This document shows positions 6,334 to 6,493 of a stretch of DNA of 6,493 nt, in pieces. The stretch spans positions 1-6,493 of the forward strand of contig CALCBQ010000101.1 of NCBI GenBank assembly GCA_937897215.1. The letters run 5' to 3'. The DNA comes from an uncultured Clostridia bacterium (GTDB lineage Bacteria; Bacillota; Clostridia; Oscillospirales; Acutalibacteraceae). Every line of letters starts with the position of its first letter. Position 1 is the stretch's first letter. A model generated the notes under the pieces. The model saw nothing but the letters and a program-made list of their open reading frames with translations. It ran no database searches and was not told where the DNA came from. A program made the translations under genes and the position numbers.

Positions 6334-6351
6334 TTGTTAAAAGTATAACAA
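6334..6351. promoter_or_regulatory. Candidate operator TTGTTA-N6-TAACAA over the -10 box
   Basis: A perfect 6-bp inverted repeat, TTGTTA (6334-6339) and TAACAA (6346-6351), is spaced by 6 bp and overlaps the GH2 -10 box (6342-6347) and the expected transcription start. A repressor dimer bound here would block transcription. A second perfect palindrome, ATTTTAA-C-TTAAAAT (6363-6377), covers the weak -35 region. Both are AT-rich, so chance occurrence cannot be excluded. No regulator gene lies in the window. Confidence 0.42.
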
Positions 6352-6370
6352 CTTACTCTATCATTTTAAC
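6342..6370 (-). promoter_or_regulatory. Promoter of the GH2 gene (extended -10)
   Basis: On the minus strand, TATACT (6342-6347) is preceded by TGT, giving an extended -10. The -35 is weak: TTAAAA at 16 nt (6364-6369) or GTTAAA at 17 nt (6365-6370). The start point would fall near 6335, giving a leader of about 20 nt that carries the AAAAGGAG site. A weak -35 with a good -10 would fit a promoter that depends on an activator or is controlled by a repressor. Confidence 0.6.
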
Positions 6371-6437
6371 TTAAAATCAATCTTTTTTGTGAGTAGAATT
6401 TTTATTGGTTTGTGGATTTTTTATTGCATATTTTTTT

Positions 6438-6493
6438 GACAAATTATAGTTTGTCGAACTCTTTGCCCCCCTTCCGTCAAAACTTCGTTTTGC
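6438..6493 (-). repeat. Partial second copy of the MITE-like element, inverted, cut by window edge
   Basis: GACAAATTATAGTTTGTC opens a terminal repeat (6439-6461) that matches the left end of the 3780-4032 element at 21 of 23 bases. It continues into a 35-bp block (6459-6493) identical to the reverse complement of 3978-4012. The copy therefore runs out of the window to the right, opposite in orientation to the first copy. Between it and the GH2 -35 region lie about 60 AT-rich bases in which I see nothing else. Confidence 0.85.

Overview
The window looks like chromosomal DNA from an AT-rich, Gram-positive, anaerobic gut-type Clostridia. This inference rests on strong AAGGAGG-type ribosome binding sites, a PrsA-like lipoprotein, intracellular-type glycosidases, and short palindromic intergenic repeats of a kind common in that group. 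I cannot name a genus. All four protein genes and the partial tRNA lie on the minus strand, so transcription runs from high to low coordinates.

Layout in transcription order. At 6438-6493 is the end of an intergenic repeat copy cut by the window edge. A promoter and possible operator (6334-6377) lead into a 745-residue family 2 glycoside hydrolase, probably a beta-galactosidase (4077-6314), with an unusual methionine-rich C-terminal tail. It ends at a very strong palindromic terminator (4034-4074). Next comes a roughly 250-bp MITE-like palindromic element (3780-4032). Its right part is repeated in inverted orientation beyond the GH2 promoter, so the GH2 gene and its terminator sit between inverted repeats. 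A good extended -10 promoter (3718-3746) starts a second unit: a GH13 neopullulanase/maltogenic-amylase-like enzyme (1826-3688), a DUF2238/YjdF-like multi-pass membrane protein (1077-1772), and a SurA/PrsA-like lipoprotein (202-1077). The last two share a TAATG stop/start overlap and are probably translationally coupled. A candidate internal promoter overlaps the end of the GH13 gene. A second compact hairpin element (74-191) separates the lipoprotein gene from a tRNA-Arg(CCU) that runs off the left edge.

Functionally, the two glycosidases lack signal peptides. They fit cytoplasmic breakdown of imported beta-galactosides (GH2) and maltodextrins (GH13). The membrane protein and lipoprotein are envelope proteins that follow the GH13 gene; nothing in the sequence ties them to sugar metabolism.

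I see no CRISPR array, transposase, phage gene, toxin-antitoxin pair or defence system, and no convincing undescribed multi-gene system. The least explained parts are the repeat elements, the C-terminal tail of the GH2 enzyme and the pairing of a membrane protein with a divergent foldase-like lipoprotein.
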